Source: JAEZFI01 sp044508215
GTDB taxonomy: Bacteria > Actinomycetota > Acidimicrobiia > Acidimicrobiales > Microtrichaceae
Length of the DNA stretch: 25,963 bases
Reading direction: 5' to 3'
Assembly: GCA_044508215.1 (NCBI GenBank)
Contig: JBIQID010000027.1
Location: 1-25,963, forward strand
A program made the translations under genes and the position numbers. Shown here piece after piece: positions 1 to 6,737 of this stretch (its first letter is position 1; every line of letters starts with the position of its first letter). Under the pieces are notes generated by a model that was not told where the DNA came from, did not search any database, and saw only the letters and a list, made by a program, of their open reading frames with translations.

Positions 1-386
1 ACTTCGGCACGGGCTACTCATCGCTGGCCTACCTCCAGCAGTTCCCGATGGACCTGCTGAAGATCGACCGCTCGTTCGTGTCGGAGATCATGTCGGAGAC
101 CGGCCCGTCCCTCGCCTCGGCCATCGTGCAGATCGCGCACACCCTCGGCCTCGTGCCGATCGCCGAGGGCGTCGAGGACCAGGAGCAGGTCGATGCGCTG
201 CGGGCCCTCGGCTGCGAGCTGGCGCAGGGCTACCACCTCGGTCGGCCGATGGAGGCCGACGCAGCCCGGGACCTGGTCGTCTCGGCCGCTCAGCTCTCGG
301 ACGCGCTGTTCGAGCCGCCGGGGGCCTCGGCCGAACCCCAGTCGCACGACCACGTGGTGCCCTCGAGCTTCCACGGCCAGCGCTGA
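1..386 (+). CDS. EAL-domain c-di-GMP phosphodiesterase, C-terminal part (5' end outside window)
   Basis: The reading frame is already open at base 3 and ends at TGA 384-386, so only about 127 C-terminal residues are visible. They carry the second half of an EAL domain: FGTGYSSL at the very start, LKIDRSFV, then AEGVED and GCELAQGYHLGRPM, in the order expected for this family. EAL enzymes hydrolyse cyclic di-GMP to pGpG. The part holding the EAL signature itself, and any GGDEF, PAS or membrane region, is upstream of the window, so activity cannot be judged. A polar tail of about 35 residues follows the domain. The last 97 bases overlap the 3' end of the convergent minus-strand gene. Three PilZ-type genes lie within 4.6 kb, which fits a c-di-GMP locus. 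Confidence 0.9.
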   Translation, partial: FGTGYSSLAYLQQFPMDLLKIDRSFVSEIMSETGPSLASAIVQIAHTLGLVPIAEGVEDQEQVDALRALGCELAQGYHLGRPMEADAARDLVVSAAQLSDALFEPPGASAEPQSHDHVVPSSFHGQR

Positions 387-1744
387 CCCGTCCGCATCAC
401 GCCGGGCATCGGATCCGGATCGGGATGCGGGCTGTCGGCCACGGCGGGCTTCCCCACGCCGGGCTCCTCGACCGCAGGTTGCGTCACGGCTGGTGCTGCC
501 ATCGCGCTGCCGGCGGGCGCTGCTGCTCCAGCCGGTGGACCGTCGACGAGCGGCACCGTCTCGAAGCGCACCTCGGCCGGGGGAGGGGTCGCCGCTACGG
601 GTCGTGCCGGTCCGGGGGTCGCATCACCCCGTCGGCGGCGGTGCAGCCAGATGCCGATGCCCGCTGCAACGGCGGCGCCCACGGCCCACGGCAGCACACC
701 GAAGGAGGACGGCTCCGGCACCACGAACGACGCCGGCTCGGAGTACCGGACGGTGAACTCGGGGGTCCGCAGCTCGAAGTCGAAGCGGTAGGTGCCGGGC
801 AGGAATCCGCCGGCCGGGCGGTAGGTGCGGACCGCCTCCGTGATGCCGGTGCGCACCGAGGGAAGGTCGTCGAGCGTCACCACATCGACGCGCTCGCCCT
901 CGTGCTCGACCTGCACGAGCATGGTCGCCGGGCCCTCGACGTCGCCCAGCTGGTTCTGCACCACGCCGGTGAGCTCGGCCGTCACCACCGACCCGTCCTG
1001 GGTCTCCGGCTCGGCACGGGCGAACAGGAACGACACGGACTTCACCGCGAGCGTCACGGTCACGGATGAGTCGGGCCGCACGGTGACGTCCTGGTTCGCC
1101 AGCTCGGTGCCGTCCAGCCAGTAGCCGGCCCGGTACTCGCCGGGCGCGGCGACGTCGACGGACATCTCCGAGCCGTCCTCACGTGCGACCTCGAAGGGGT
1201 TGGAGCCGTCGGAGAGGGCCGAGAGCGTGAGCGTGCCGTCGACGGGCTGGTCGGTCTCGGCGCCCACGGCACGGACCACCACGGTCCCCACCTCCCCGTC
1301 GGTGCGGACGACGAACGAGGTGCCGACCGCCGGGATCTGCGTGACCGAACCGGGAGTGGACGCGATGTCGGAGCGGATGAGCTGCGCGGTCACCCGGTGC
1401 TCGCCGATCGGGGCGTGGGCGTCGACGTGGATGGAGAACCGGATGCGAGCGCTGGTGCCGGGGGCGATCCGTGCCGAGTCACGCTCGGGGCGGATCGAGA
1501 TGCCCTTGGGTGCGTCCGCCCTGAAGCGCACCTCGATCGGCGTGCTGCCGGGGTTGTCGGCCGTGACGTGGTGGACGGCGGGGATCGAGGTGCCGGCGGG
1601 GATCGCGATGACGGTGCCCGACCGGATGTCGCTGCCTCCGCCGAGGCGGACTTCACCGTCCTGGGCGGAGGCCGGGCGGGCGCCAGCAGGAGATGCCACC
1701 ACCATGGCGACGAGCGCTCCGACCACCACGCGGCGGATGTCCAT
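290..1744 (-). CDS. Exported, membrane-anchored multidomain surface protein (Ig-like/DUF916-like)
   Basis: This 484-residue protein has an N-terminal signal peptide (about residues 1-27, ending PASA before QDG). A beta-rich domain follows (about 45-150), with the pattern NPGSTPIEV, then IAPGTSARIRFSI and GEHRVTAQLI. A prealbumin-like domain spans about 155-235 and another beta domain about 236-342. One transmembrane helix lies at 348-367, followed by RRRR and a roughly 112-residue Pro/Ala-rich cytoplasmic tail. The first domain resembles the DUF916 fold of WxL-interacting proteins, and the layout (signal, beta domains, C-terminal helix, basic stop-transfer) is the same. This is resemblance by eye, not a proven family assignment. 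The upstream gene on the same strand encodes a secreted protein and may be its partner. The C-terminal tail overlaps the EAL gene by 97 bases in convergent orientation. The start lacks a strong ribosome binding site. Confidence 0.75.
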   Translation of the reverse strand: MDIRRVVVGALVAMVVASPAGARPASAQDGEVRLGGGSDIRSGTVIAIPAGTSIPAVHHVTADNPGSTPIEVRFRADAPKGISIRPERDSARIAPGTSARIRFSIHVDAHAPIGEHRVTAQLIRSDIASTPGSVTQIPAVGTSFVVRTDGEVGTVVVRAVGAETDQPVDGTLTLSALSDGSNPFEVAREDGSEMSVDVAAPGEYRAGYWLDGTELANQDVTVRPDSSVTVTLAVKSVSFLFARAEPETQDGSVVTAELTGVVQNQLGDVEGPATMLVQVEHEGERVDVVTLDDLPSVRTGITEAVRTYRPAGGFLPGTYRFDFELRTPEFTVRYSEPASFVVPEPSSFGVLPWAVGAAVAAGIGIWLHRRRRGDATPGPARPVAATPPPAEVRFETVPLVDGPPAGAAAPAGSAMAAPAVTQPAVEEPGVGKPAVADSPHPDPDPMPGVMRTGQRWPWKLEGTTWSCDWGSAEAPGGSNSASES

Positions 1745-1797
1745 GCGATCCCGATCGGCAGGTGCGCCCCTGACATGAGGGGTCCGGGCGCGGCAAG

Positions 1798-1899
1798 GTG
1801 CGGCTCTACTCCTTGAGGCTCGGGCCAGCTTCGGGCAGTTTCGCTCGCAAGCTCACTGCTTCCACTTCGCTACCCGAGCCCGCCGAAGCGGAGCCGCAC
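1798..1899. repeat. Nested inverted repeat between the two exported-protein genes
   Basis: Two nested pairs of arms are visible. GTGCGGCTC (1798-1806) pairs with GAGCCGCAC (1891-1899), and GGCTCGGG (1817-1824) pairs with CCCGAGCC (1873-1880). They enclose about 48 nt. The segment fills most of the 170-bp gap between two minus-strand genes and could act as a terminator, attenuator or mRNA-processing hairpin. The loop begins CCAGCTTCG, the same nine bases found in the loops of the two hairpins near 18.8 kb, so it may be a diverged member of that family. Confidence 0.55.
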
Positions 1900-1914
1900 C
1901 GAGCCGTCCCCCGA

Positions 1915-2937
1915 TCAGGAGTTGGCGATCGTGTTCACCACCGTGAACTCGTAGGTGTCGACGGGACGACCACCGCCGTGGACCAGGCGGCAGGTGTTGT
2001 CCACCGCAGCGCCGCCCTCGGCCGTGCCGTCCACCGTCGTGGTGCCGATGGGGGTGGCAGCCGAACCCACCCGGGTGGCGGCACCCTCGTCGAAGGTGTC
2101 ACCGGTGACGCAGTCGAAGGTCACCCGGCCGGAGGTGGGGGCGTCGCTCGTGGCGCCGTCGGTCTCCAGCGTGAAGGAGTGGGTGCCCGAGGAGAAGTCG
2201 CCGGCAGTGAGGCTCAGCTCCGTGGTGCCGTTCGAGACGACCGTCGGGGAGGCCGTCGCGGTGGCCGGCGCCCCGGCGGCGAGGATCCCGAAGTCCTGCT
2301 GCACCCTGGTGGTGATCGAGGAGTAGGGAGCGACGGTGGCGGTCGCCTCGTCGTTCGTGCCGGTCGCGCTGGCCCGGTCGGTGGCGGTACCGGACGCCGT
2401 CCAGGTGCCCTCCCGCATCGCCTCGGACACGGTGAACCGGAACGTCAGGACGCCGGTCGTGGTGGTGAGGTCGGCCGGCGACGTGGACACGTCAGCGCCG
2501 GTGCCGAGCGCCCAGAAGGTGCTGCCGCCGGCGTCGATCGTGAAGGTGTCGGTGGCGCGGGTCCAGGTGAGGAGCACCGAGTGGCGGGCATCGGTGGTGG
2601 CGCACGTGGGGTCGCCGTCACCGGGCGAGGTGCCGTCCTCTGCCAGCGAGTGGTGCAGGCAGATCTGGACGTCCTCCAGGTCCTCGAGGCTGTCCGCGTC
2701 GGTCACGGTGACCGAGTAGGCGTAGACCTCGTCGGAAGCACCGCCGTCGGGCTCGAACTCGGTCTGGCCGCCCGGCAGCGTGAACGACGGGTCGCTCAGC
2801 TCTGGTGCGTTGTTCTCCGGGCTGAACTCGTCCGCAGCGACCGGGCCGGTCACGAACGCCGTGACCGCGGTGGCTGCGACCACCGTTCCGACTGCGAGTG
2901 CCTTCGCTCCGAAGTGCCGTATCGACGTCGTGGACAT
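1915..2937 (-). CDS. Secreted beta-rich protein of unknown function
   Basis: The product is a 340-residue exported protein. Residues 1-35 form a clear signal peptide: basic MSTTSIRHFGAK, a hydrophobic Ala/Val core, and probable cleavage after GPVAA. The mature part is acidic and rich in Thr, Ser, Gly and Ala, with alternating hydrophobic residues typical of beta-sandwich surface proteins. A cadherin/Ig-like segment contains VTVTDADSLEDLEDVQICL. There are four cysteines and no transmembrane anchor or sortase motif. The frame stays open further upstream, but the ATG at 2937 is chosen because AGGAG lies 6 bases before it and the signal peptide begins there. It lies upstream of the anchored surface protein on the same strand and may interact with it. 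I do not recognise a named family. A WxL-like or matrix role is only a guess. Confidence 0.75.
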   Translation of the reverse strand: MSTTSIRHFGAKALAVGTVVAATAVTAFVTGPVAADEFSPENNAPELSDPSFTLPGGQTEFEPDGGASDEVYAYSVTVTDADSLEDLEDVQICLHHSLAEDGTSPGDGDPTCATTDARHSVLLTWTRATDTFTIDAGGSTFWALGTGADVSTSPADLTTTTGVLTFRFTVSEAMREGTWTASGTATDRASATGTNDEATATVAPYSSITTRVQQDFGILAAGAPATATASPTVVSNGTTELSLTAGDFSSGTHSFTLETDGATSDAPTSGRVTFDCVTGDTFDEGAATRVGSAATPIGTTTVDGTAEGGAAVDNTCRLVHGGGRPVDTYEFTVVNTIANS

Positions 2938-2943
2938 CCTGTT

Positions 2944-2948
2944 CTCCT
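2944..2948 (-). promoter_or_regulatory. Strong ribosome binding site fixing the start of the secreted protein
   Basis: The minus strand reads AGGAG six bases before ATG 2937. It picks the signal-peptide start over the much longer open frame that continues upstream. Many other genes in this window have no such site. Confidence 0.8.
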
Positions 2949-3037
2949 GACGTGCGGTGAGCCCGCGGCCCGGCGTCCATGCCGGAATGGGCGTCGGGGT
3001 TCGGATCGAGATCTCAGCGCAGCGGCTTGAGGAAACA

Positions 3038-3072
3038 GGGTCGAAGGGCCCAGGCCCCGGGTCCTTCGATCC
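3038..3072. promoter_or_regulatory. Hairpin in the divergent leader region
   Basis: A 14-bp stem with two G-T pairs is formed by GGGTCGAAGGGCCC (3038-3051) and GGGTCCTTCGATCC (3059-3072), with a 7-nt loop. It sits about 100 bases upstream of the secreted-protein gene on the minus strand and just before the PilZ gene on the plus strand. The outer bases TCGATCC (3066-3072) could instead pair with GGATCGA at 3003-3009, so two mutually exclusive folds are possible. On the minus strand the hairpin is followed by a modest pyrimidine run. No known riboswitch core was recognised. Confidence 0.45.
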
Positions 3073-3114
3073 ATGAGGCTCAGGTCGCGCAGTGACGAGG
3101 TCGACAACCCGTCC

Positions 3115-3810
3115 ATGGCGTTGCTCCGCCCACAGCCGGGCGCGGCCGAACCGGTCGCGCCAGCGCAACCACCTGTCCCGCCGCCCGCCTCCGAGGTGGC
3201 CGACCTGGTGGGCTGGACGGTTGCCGCCAGCGTTCGGGGAGCAGAGGACACGCTCGACGTGGTGGTCCGCGACGCGTGGGACCGCCCGAGCGGGGCGTCG
3301 GGCGCACCGTGCGCGTTGAGCGTGGTCCCACCCGAGGACGCAGTGGAGCTCGTGGACGCAGGCACGCCGGTCGACCTGTCGTGGCCGGCGATCGGCGGTC
3401 GTCAGCAGCTGGCCACCACCGTGACCGAGATCGCGGGCGAGGTCTGGGAGCTGCACGCCGGGTGGCCGCCGTCGCGGGTGCAGGAACGTCGCTACCTCCG
3501 CGTGGAGGCACGGGTCCGCACCTGGCTCACGAGGCTCGAGCCGGAGCCCGTCACCGCGCTCACGTGCACGGTCGACGTCGGTGGCGGGGGAGTGGCCGTC
3601 GAGCGGTTGCCGCACCTCGGGCTGCAGCCGGGAGACCCGGTCGCGGTGGCGCTGGTGCTCGAGGACGAGCCACTGGTCGCCACAGCGCTCGTGGCGGATG
3701 CAGGTTCCCCCACCCGGCCCGCTCGCCTGGCGTTCGAGCTGATCGCAACCGCGGACCAGGATCGCCTCGCCGGCTTCGTCCAGCAGGTCGACCACGGGCG
3801 GTTCTGGTGA
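3115..3810 (+). CDS. PilZ-domain protein (YcgR-like two-domain layout)
   Basis: The product has 231 residues from ATG 3115. After a Pro/Ala-rich start, residues about 40-120 form a beta-rich N-terminal domain like that of YcgR-type proteins. A PilZ domain then begins with ERRYLR (R125 to R129, the RxxxR c-di-GMP binding motif). It continues to D154-V-G156-G-G-G159, which corresponds to DxSxxG with Ser replaced by Gly. PilZ domains bind c-di-GMP and pass the signal to motility, secretion or polysaccharide machinery. The frame also has an ATG at 3073, but a hairpin ends at 3072 and leaves no room for a ribosome binding site. The start at 3115 is therefore preferred, though uncertain (GAGG at 3097-3100 is rather distant). 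The stop overlaps the next gene by four bases. Confidence 0.75.
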   Translation: MALLRPQPGAAEPVAPAQPPVPPPASEVADLVGWTVAASVRGAEDTLDVVVRDAWDRPSGASGAPCALSVVPPEDAVELVDAGTPVDLSWPAIGGRQQLATTVTEIAGEVWELHAGWPPSRVQERRYLRVEARVRTWLTRLEPEPVTALTCTVDVGGGGVAVERLPHLGLQPGDPVAVALVLEDEPLVATALVADAGSPTRPARLAFELIATADQDRLAGFVQQVDHGRFW

Positions 3811-4154
3811 GCCGACAGACGGAGCTCGCACGGCACGGCACCGTCGCCCTGACCGCGTCCGCCTGGGTCATCGGCGTGGCCGGCTCCCAGGGCTGGATCG
3901 GGAACGGTCACACCCGCGACGTCCGCTCCGGTGGCGCGGCGGTGGAGCTGGACGACCCGGCTCCGTCGGACGTCGTGGAGGGCACGCCGGTGGTGCTGGT
4001 CGTGGACGTCGACGGCAAGCAGCGGCACCTCGCCCGAGTGGCCCGGATCGACGGCACGCGCCGGGTCCTCGGACTGATGGTGGTCAAGCCGGCCGGTCGG
4101 GACGAGCGGTGGGCCGACCTGGTCGCCCTGGCCGAGCGGACCGCGCGGGCCTGA
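3807..4154 (+). CDS. Small PilZ-like protein, translationally coupled
   Basis: The product has 115 residues and starts at GTG 3807, which overlaps the upstream stop codon as GTGA, so translation is probably coupled. It contains a compact beta-barrel-like sequence: DVRSGGAAVEL at 38-48, reminiscent of the DxSxxG turn of PilZ domains, then VVLVVDVDGKQRHLARVARI and a final helix. No RxxxR motif is present before it, so direct c-di-GMP binding is doubtful. A role as a non-binding partner of the upstream PilZ protein is an inference from coupling and size. The gene ends six bases before the 3' end of the convergent third PilZ gene. Confidence that the gene is real is good; the family call is tentative. 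Confidence 0.6.
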   Translation: MSRQTELARHGTVALTASAWVIGVAGSQGWIGNGHTRDVRSGGAAVELDDPAPSDVVEGTPVVLVVDVDGKQRHLARVARIDGTRRVLGLMVVKPAGRDERWADLVALAERTARA

Positions 4155-4160
4155 GCGGGG

Positions 4161-4547
4161 TCAGTCGCTCGTGTTCCAGATGAGCTCGTAGCTCTGACGG
4201 GGGGCCATCTCGGTGGCGCCGAGGAGCACCTCCATCAGCTCACGCGACGGCTGCACCAGCTCGGCGGCATAGACGAGCTCGTCGGGATCGTCGGTCTCCT
4301 CGATGCGTCGGATGCGCATCTCCCCGTCGACGCCGTCGCACGTGAACGGCACGATCATGTTGCACATCACGTCGGGGTTCGGGGCGCTGCGCAACGCCAC
4401 GCCGGCGGCGGACACGTTGACGATGCGGGCGGGCACCGCGACCTTCCGGGGGCGGCGCAGGGCTCGGCGCTCGGTGGTCCACCACTCCACCGGTAGATCC
4501 GCGTCGACGCGCTTGGTCAGCCGCTGCTCGTGCCCCTCGTCGATCAT
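4161..4547 (-). CDS. PilZ-domain protein
   Basis: The product is a 128-residue single-domain protein. R9-L-T-K-R13 near the N-terminus fits the RxxxR c-di-GMP binding motif. N44-V-S46-A-A-G49 fits the (D/N)xSxxG motif, followed by the expected beta strands (VALRSAPNPD, MIVPFTCDG, MRIRRIE) and a C-terminal helix. Both ligand-binding motifs are present, so this is the most conventional c-di-GMP receptor of the three PilZ-type genes here. It is convergent with the small PilZ-like gene and lies just upstream, on the same strand, of nothing obvious. The membrane hydroxylase gene ends 22 bases upstream of its start and is transcribed in the same direction, so the two could share a transcript. Confidence 0.8.
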   Translation of the reverse strand: MIDEGHEQRLTKRVDADLPVEWWTTERRALRRPRKVAVPARIVNVSAAGVALRSAPNPDVMCNMIVPFTCDGVDGEMRIRRIEETDDPDELVYAAELVQPSRELMEVLLGATEMAPRQSYELIWNTSD

Positions 4548-4569
4548 TGCATCGTCATCGACCTGCGGG

Positions 4570-5700
4570 TCACGCAGGTTGAGAGATGGCCTCCAGCGGG
4601 CGGTCGGTGGAGCCAGCTCCGACGTCTTCGAGCTCGCGGTGGCGCTCGTAGGCCCACCCCGGGCCTCGCAGCACGAACGACAACCGGTCGCGCCAGGTCT
4701 CCGACCGGAAGACGTCCCGTGCGATGTCGAGGTGCTCGTGGAGGGCGACGCGCAGCGGTGCGAACGTCCGGATGTTCTTCGTCAGGCCGTAGACCACCCG
4801 CTCGCGCTCCCGCTCGAACGTGCCGAACAGGCGGTCCCAGACGATGAGGATGCTGCCGTGGTTGCGGTCGATGTACTGGCGGTTCGCGCCGTGGTGCACC
4901 CGGTGCGCCGACGGGGTGTTCAACACCTCCTCGGCCGGTCCCAGCTTCGGGATCGTCTCGGTGTGGATCCAGTACTGGTAGAGGAGGTTCAGGTCGCGGG
5001 CGGTCTTCACGTGCCCGGGTCGGATCCCGAACAGGCACAGCAGGCCGTAGGGCACGAAGGTCCCGAACAGGTCCGCGACCGGCTGCCGCAGGGCGACGGA
5101 GAGGTTGTACCGCTCGCTCGAGTGGTGGACCACGTGGATCGCCCACATGTACCGGGACTCGTGCATGAACCGGTGGTTCCAGTAGTAGATGGCGTCCCAG
5201 CCCAGGATCGCGAGCCCCAGCGGCACGGCGCCGTCGCCCAGGTCGCCGCGCCGATGCTTCCACAGCCGCTCGGGGGCGAGCTTGGAGGTCCACGTGCCGG
5301 CGATCAGGAGCCCGGCCGACCCGATGGCCGCCACGGCGCCGGTCCCGGCCACCTGCTGCACCCGCCGGCGGCGGCGGACCCAGCGTGGGTCGTCGCTCGG
5401 GTTGCGGTCGAGGCGACGGCGCACCGCGTCGGCAGCGACGGTGACCCCCGCCGCGCCGGCGGCGACGGCTGCGAGCGGCTTGGCCCATCCGCCGCGGCCC
5501 CACTCCACGCGTTTCCGCACCTGGTTGAAGAGGAGCGGCACCACGAGGCTGGTCGTGCCCATCGTGAGGTTGGCCAAGGTGTCCCGCTTCTCGTACTGGC
5601 CGGCCGAGAAGCGCTCGTCGCCCGAGCGGGCGGCGAGCCAGCGACGTTCGGCCTCCATCGAGCCGAAGTAGAACGGCACAGCGAGAACGGTGAGATCCAT
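4570..5700 (-). CDS. Fatty acid hydroxylase/sterol desaturase superfamily membrane enzyme
   Basis: The product is a 376-residue membrane protein with the histidine clusters of the non-heme diiron hydroxylase superfamily: H176-RFM-H180, H189-VV-H192-H193 and H266-RV-H269-H270, plus H246 and H281. Hydrophobic segments lie around 74-95, 118-137, 158-175 and 208-226. Family members insert oxygen or desaturate lipids, sterols or carotenoids in the membrane. The substrate cannot be read from the sequence. The frame is open far upstream, but ATG 5700 gives a normal length, and further extension would run into the divergent sigma factor gene. The gene stands back to back with sigR, with 96 bases between the starts. 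The C-terminal 40 residues are polar. Confidence 0.85.
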   Translation of the reverse strand: MDLTVLAVPFYFGSMEAERRWLAARSGDERFSAGQYEKRDTLANLTMGTTSLVVPLLFNQVRKRVEWGRGGWAKPLAAVAAGAAGVTVAADAVRRRLDRNPSDDPRWVRRRRRVQQVAGTGAVAAIGSAGLLIAGTWTSKLAPERLWKHRRGDLGDGAVPLGLAILGWDAIYYWNHRFMHESRYMWAIHVVHHSSERYNLSVALRQPVADLFGTFVPYGLLCLFGIRPGHVKTARDLNLLYQYWIHTETIPKLGPAEEVLNTPSAHRVHHGANRQYIDRNHGSILIVWDRLFGTFERERERVVYGLTKNIRTFAPLRVALHEHLDIARDVFRSETWRDRLSFVLRGPGWAYERHRELEDVGAGSTDRPLEAISQPA

Positions 5701-5783
5701 GGCAGCGGGCGCGGGGGTGCCCTCGCTCCCCCGGCCGGACAGCCTACAGCCGCCCTGACGGCGCTTCTCGGTGGCCCGCGGCG

Positions 5784-5789
5784 TAGATT
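5784..5789 (+). promoter_or_regulatory. -10-like box TAGATT of the sigma factor gene
   Basis: TAGATT ends seven bases before ATG 5797, the distance expected if transcription starts at the start codon itself. No ribosome binding site precedes the ATG. No GGAAT...GTT SigR-type autoregulatory promoter was seen in the 96-bp gap. Confidence 0.4.
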
Positions 5790-5796
5790 CGGTCAC

Positions 5797-6387
5797 ATGG
5801 CCGATCGAGCGGGGTTCGTGGAGGCGGCGTCGCCGTACATGGACGCCCTCTACTCGGCGGCCATGCGGATGACCCGCAACCGTGCCGACGCCGAGGACCT
5901 CGTGCAGGAGACCTACCTCCGGGCGTACCGGGGCTACGACCGGTTCGAGGAGGGCACGAACCTGCGCGCGTGGCTCTACCGCATCCTCACCAACACCTTC
6001 ATCAACAGCTACCGCGCCAAGCAGCGCCGCCCCGACGAGACCGACCTCTCGGACGTCGAGGACCTCTACCTGTACCGGCGTCTCGGGGGGATGGAGACCG
6101 CCGAGCTGGGTCGGAGCGCCGAGGACACGCTCCTCGACACGGTCACGGACACCGAGGTGAAGGCGGCGCTCGACTCCCTTCCCGAGCAGTTCCGCGTGGC
6201 GGTCCTGCTCGCTGACGTCGAGGGGTTCTCCTACAAGGAGATCGCCGAGATGCTCGACATCCCGATCGGAACGGTGATGAGCCGACTGCATCGCGGAAGA
6301 AAAGCCCTGCAGAAGACGTTGGCCGACTATGCGCTGGACCGAGGGCTCGTGCCCGTGCCCAACGCGGAACCGACCTCCACGAACTGA
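5797..6387 (+). CDS. sigR: RNA polymerase ECF sigma factor, SigR/SigH type
   Basis: The product has 196 residues. Region 2 spans about residues 14-75, with NRADAEDLVQETYLRAYRGY and the family-typical LTNTFINSYRAKQRRP. Region 4 spans about 125-175, with LPEQFRVAVLLADVEGFSY, then KEIAEMLDIPIGTVMSRLHR, the helix-turn-helix that reads the -35 element. SigR of Streptomyces and SigH of mycobacteria direct the response to thiol oxidation and heat. The next gene encodes the matching zinc anti-sigma factor. The ATG at 5797 is chosen because it begins the conserved region with normal length. The frame continues upstream only as antisense to the hydroxylase gene. The start appears leaderless. Confidence 0.93.
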   Translation: MADRAGFVEAASPYMDALYSAAMRMTRNRADAEDLVQETYLRAYRGYDRFEEGTNLRAWLYRILTNTFINSYRAKQRRPDETDLSDVEDLYLYRRLGGMETAELGRSAEDTLLDTVTDTEVKAALDSLPEQFRVAVLLADVEGFSYKEIAEMLDIPIGTVMSRLHRGRKALQKTLADYALDRGLVPVPNAEPTSTN

Positions 6388-6399
6388 AGCGCGACCGCC

Positions 6400-6699
6400 A
6401 TGGACGAAGAGAACTGCGACGAAGCGCTGACGGAGCTCTACCGGTTCCTCGACGACGAGTTGGACGACACCACCCGTGTGCACATCGAGCTGCACCTCGA
6501 CGGGTGTTCCACCTGCCTGGAAGCGTTCGACTTCGAGATCGAGCTCCGGAGGGTCATCCGCAGCCGCTGCCAGGAGCGTGTGCCCGATGAGCTCCGCGCC
6601 CGGGTGCTCCAGGCCATCGAGGACGTCGGGCTGGCCGACACCGGTGGCGGCGACCAGGGCACCCTCGGGTCGGGGACCGGCCCGTCCGAGCTGGCCTGA
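6400..6699 (+). CDS. rsrA: Zinc-binding anti-sigma factor, RsrA/RshA type
   Basis: The product has 99 residues. H32-LDG-C36-ST-C39 is the HxxxCxxC zinc motif of redox anti-sigma factors. C6 lies 26 residues before the histidine, the spacing of the extra zinc cysteine in Streptomyces RsrA. In that family, reduced zinc-bound protein holds SigR; oxidation forms a disulphide, zinc is lost and the sigma factor is released, and mycothiol or thioredoxin resets it. The gene begins 12 bases after the sigR stop, so the two are co-transcribed. The C-terminal 20 residues are a flexible Gly/Thr-rich tail. The pairing with SigR and the presence of all zinc ligands make the assignment firm. Confidence 0.92.
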   Translation: MDEENCDEALTELYRFLDDELDDTTRVHIELHLDGCSTCLEAFDFEIELRRVIRSRCQERVPDELRARVLQAIEDVGLADTGGGDQGTLGSGTGPSELA

Positions 6700-6724
6700 T
6701 TGCGCCGCCGCGAGAGGTCTTGGG

Positions 6725-6730
6725 TAGCCT
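6725..6730 (+). promoter_or_regulatory. -10-like box TAGCCT of the small membrane protein gene
   Basis: TAGCCT ends seven bases before GTG 6738. A weak -35-like TTGCGC lies at 6700-6705 with a 19-base spacer. The layout predicts a leaderless transcript starting at the GTG. Confidence 0.4.
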
Positions 6731-6737
6731 GATCGCC

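Noticed and set aside
2938..3072. Known c-di-GMP riboswitch (GEMM) in the leader between the secreted-protein and PilZ genes
   Set aside because: The conserved core strings of GEMM-I or GEMM-II could not be found on either strand, so only an unclassified hairpin is reported.
2938..3831. Upstream extension of the secreted-protein frame
   Set aside because: It is antisense to the PilZ gene, would bury the signal peptide, and ignores the AGGAG site in front of ATG 2937.
4303..5796. N-terminal extension of the sigma factor frame by nearly 500 codons
   Set aside because: The extension is antisense to the membrane hydroxylase and has no conserved sequence. The sigma factor is complete from ATG 5797.
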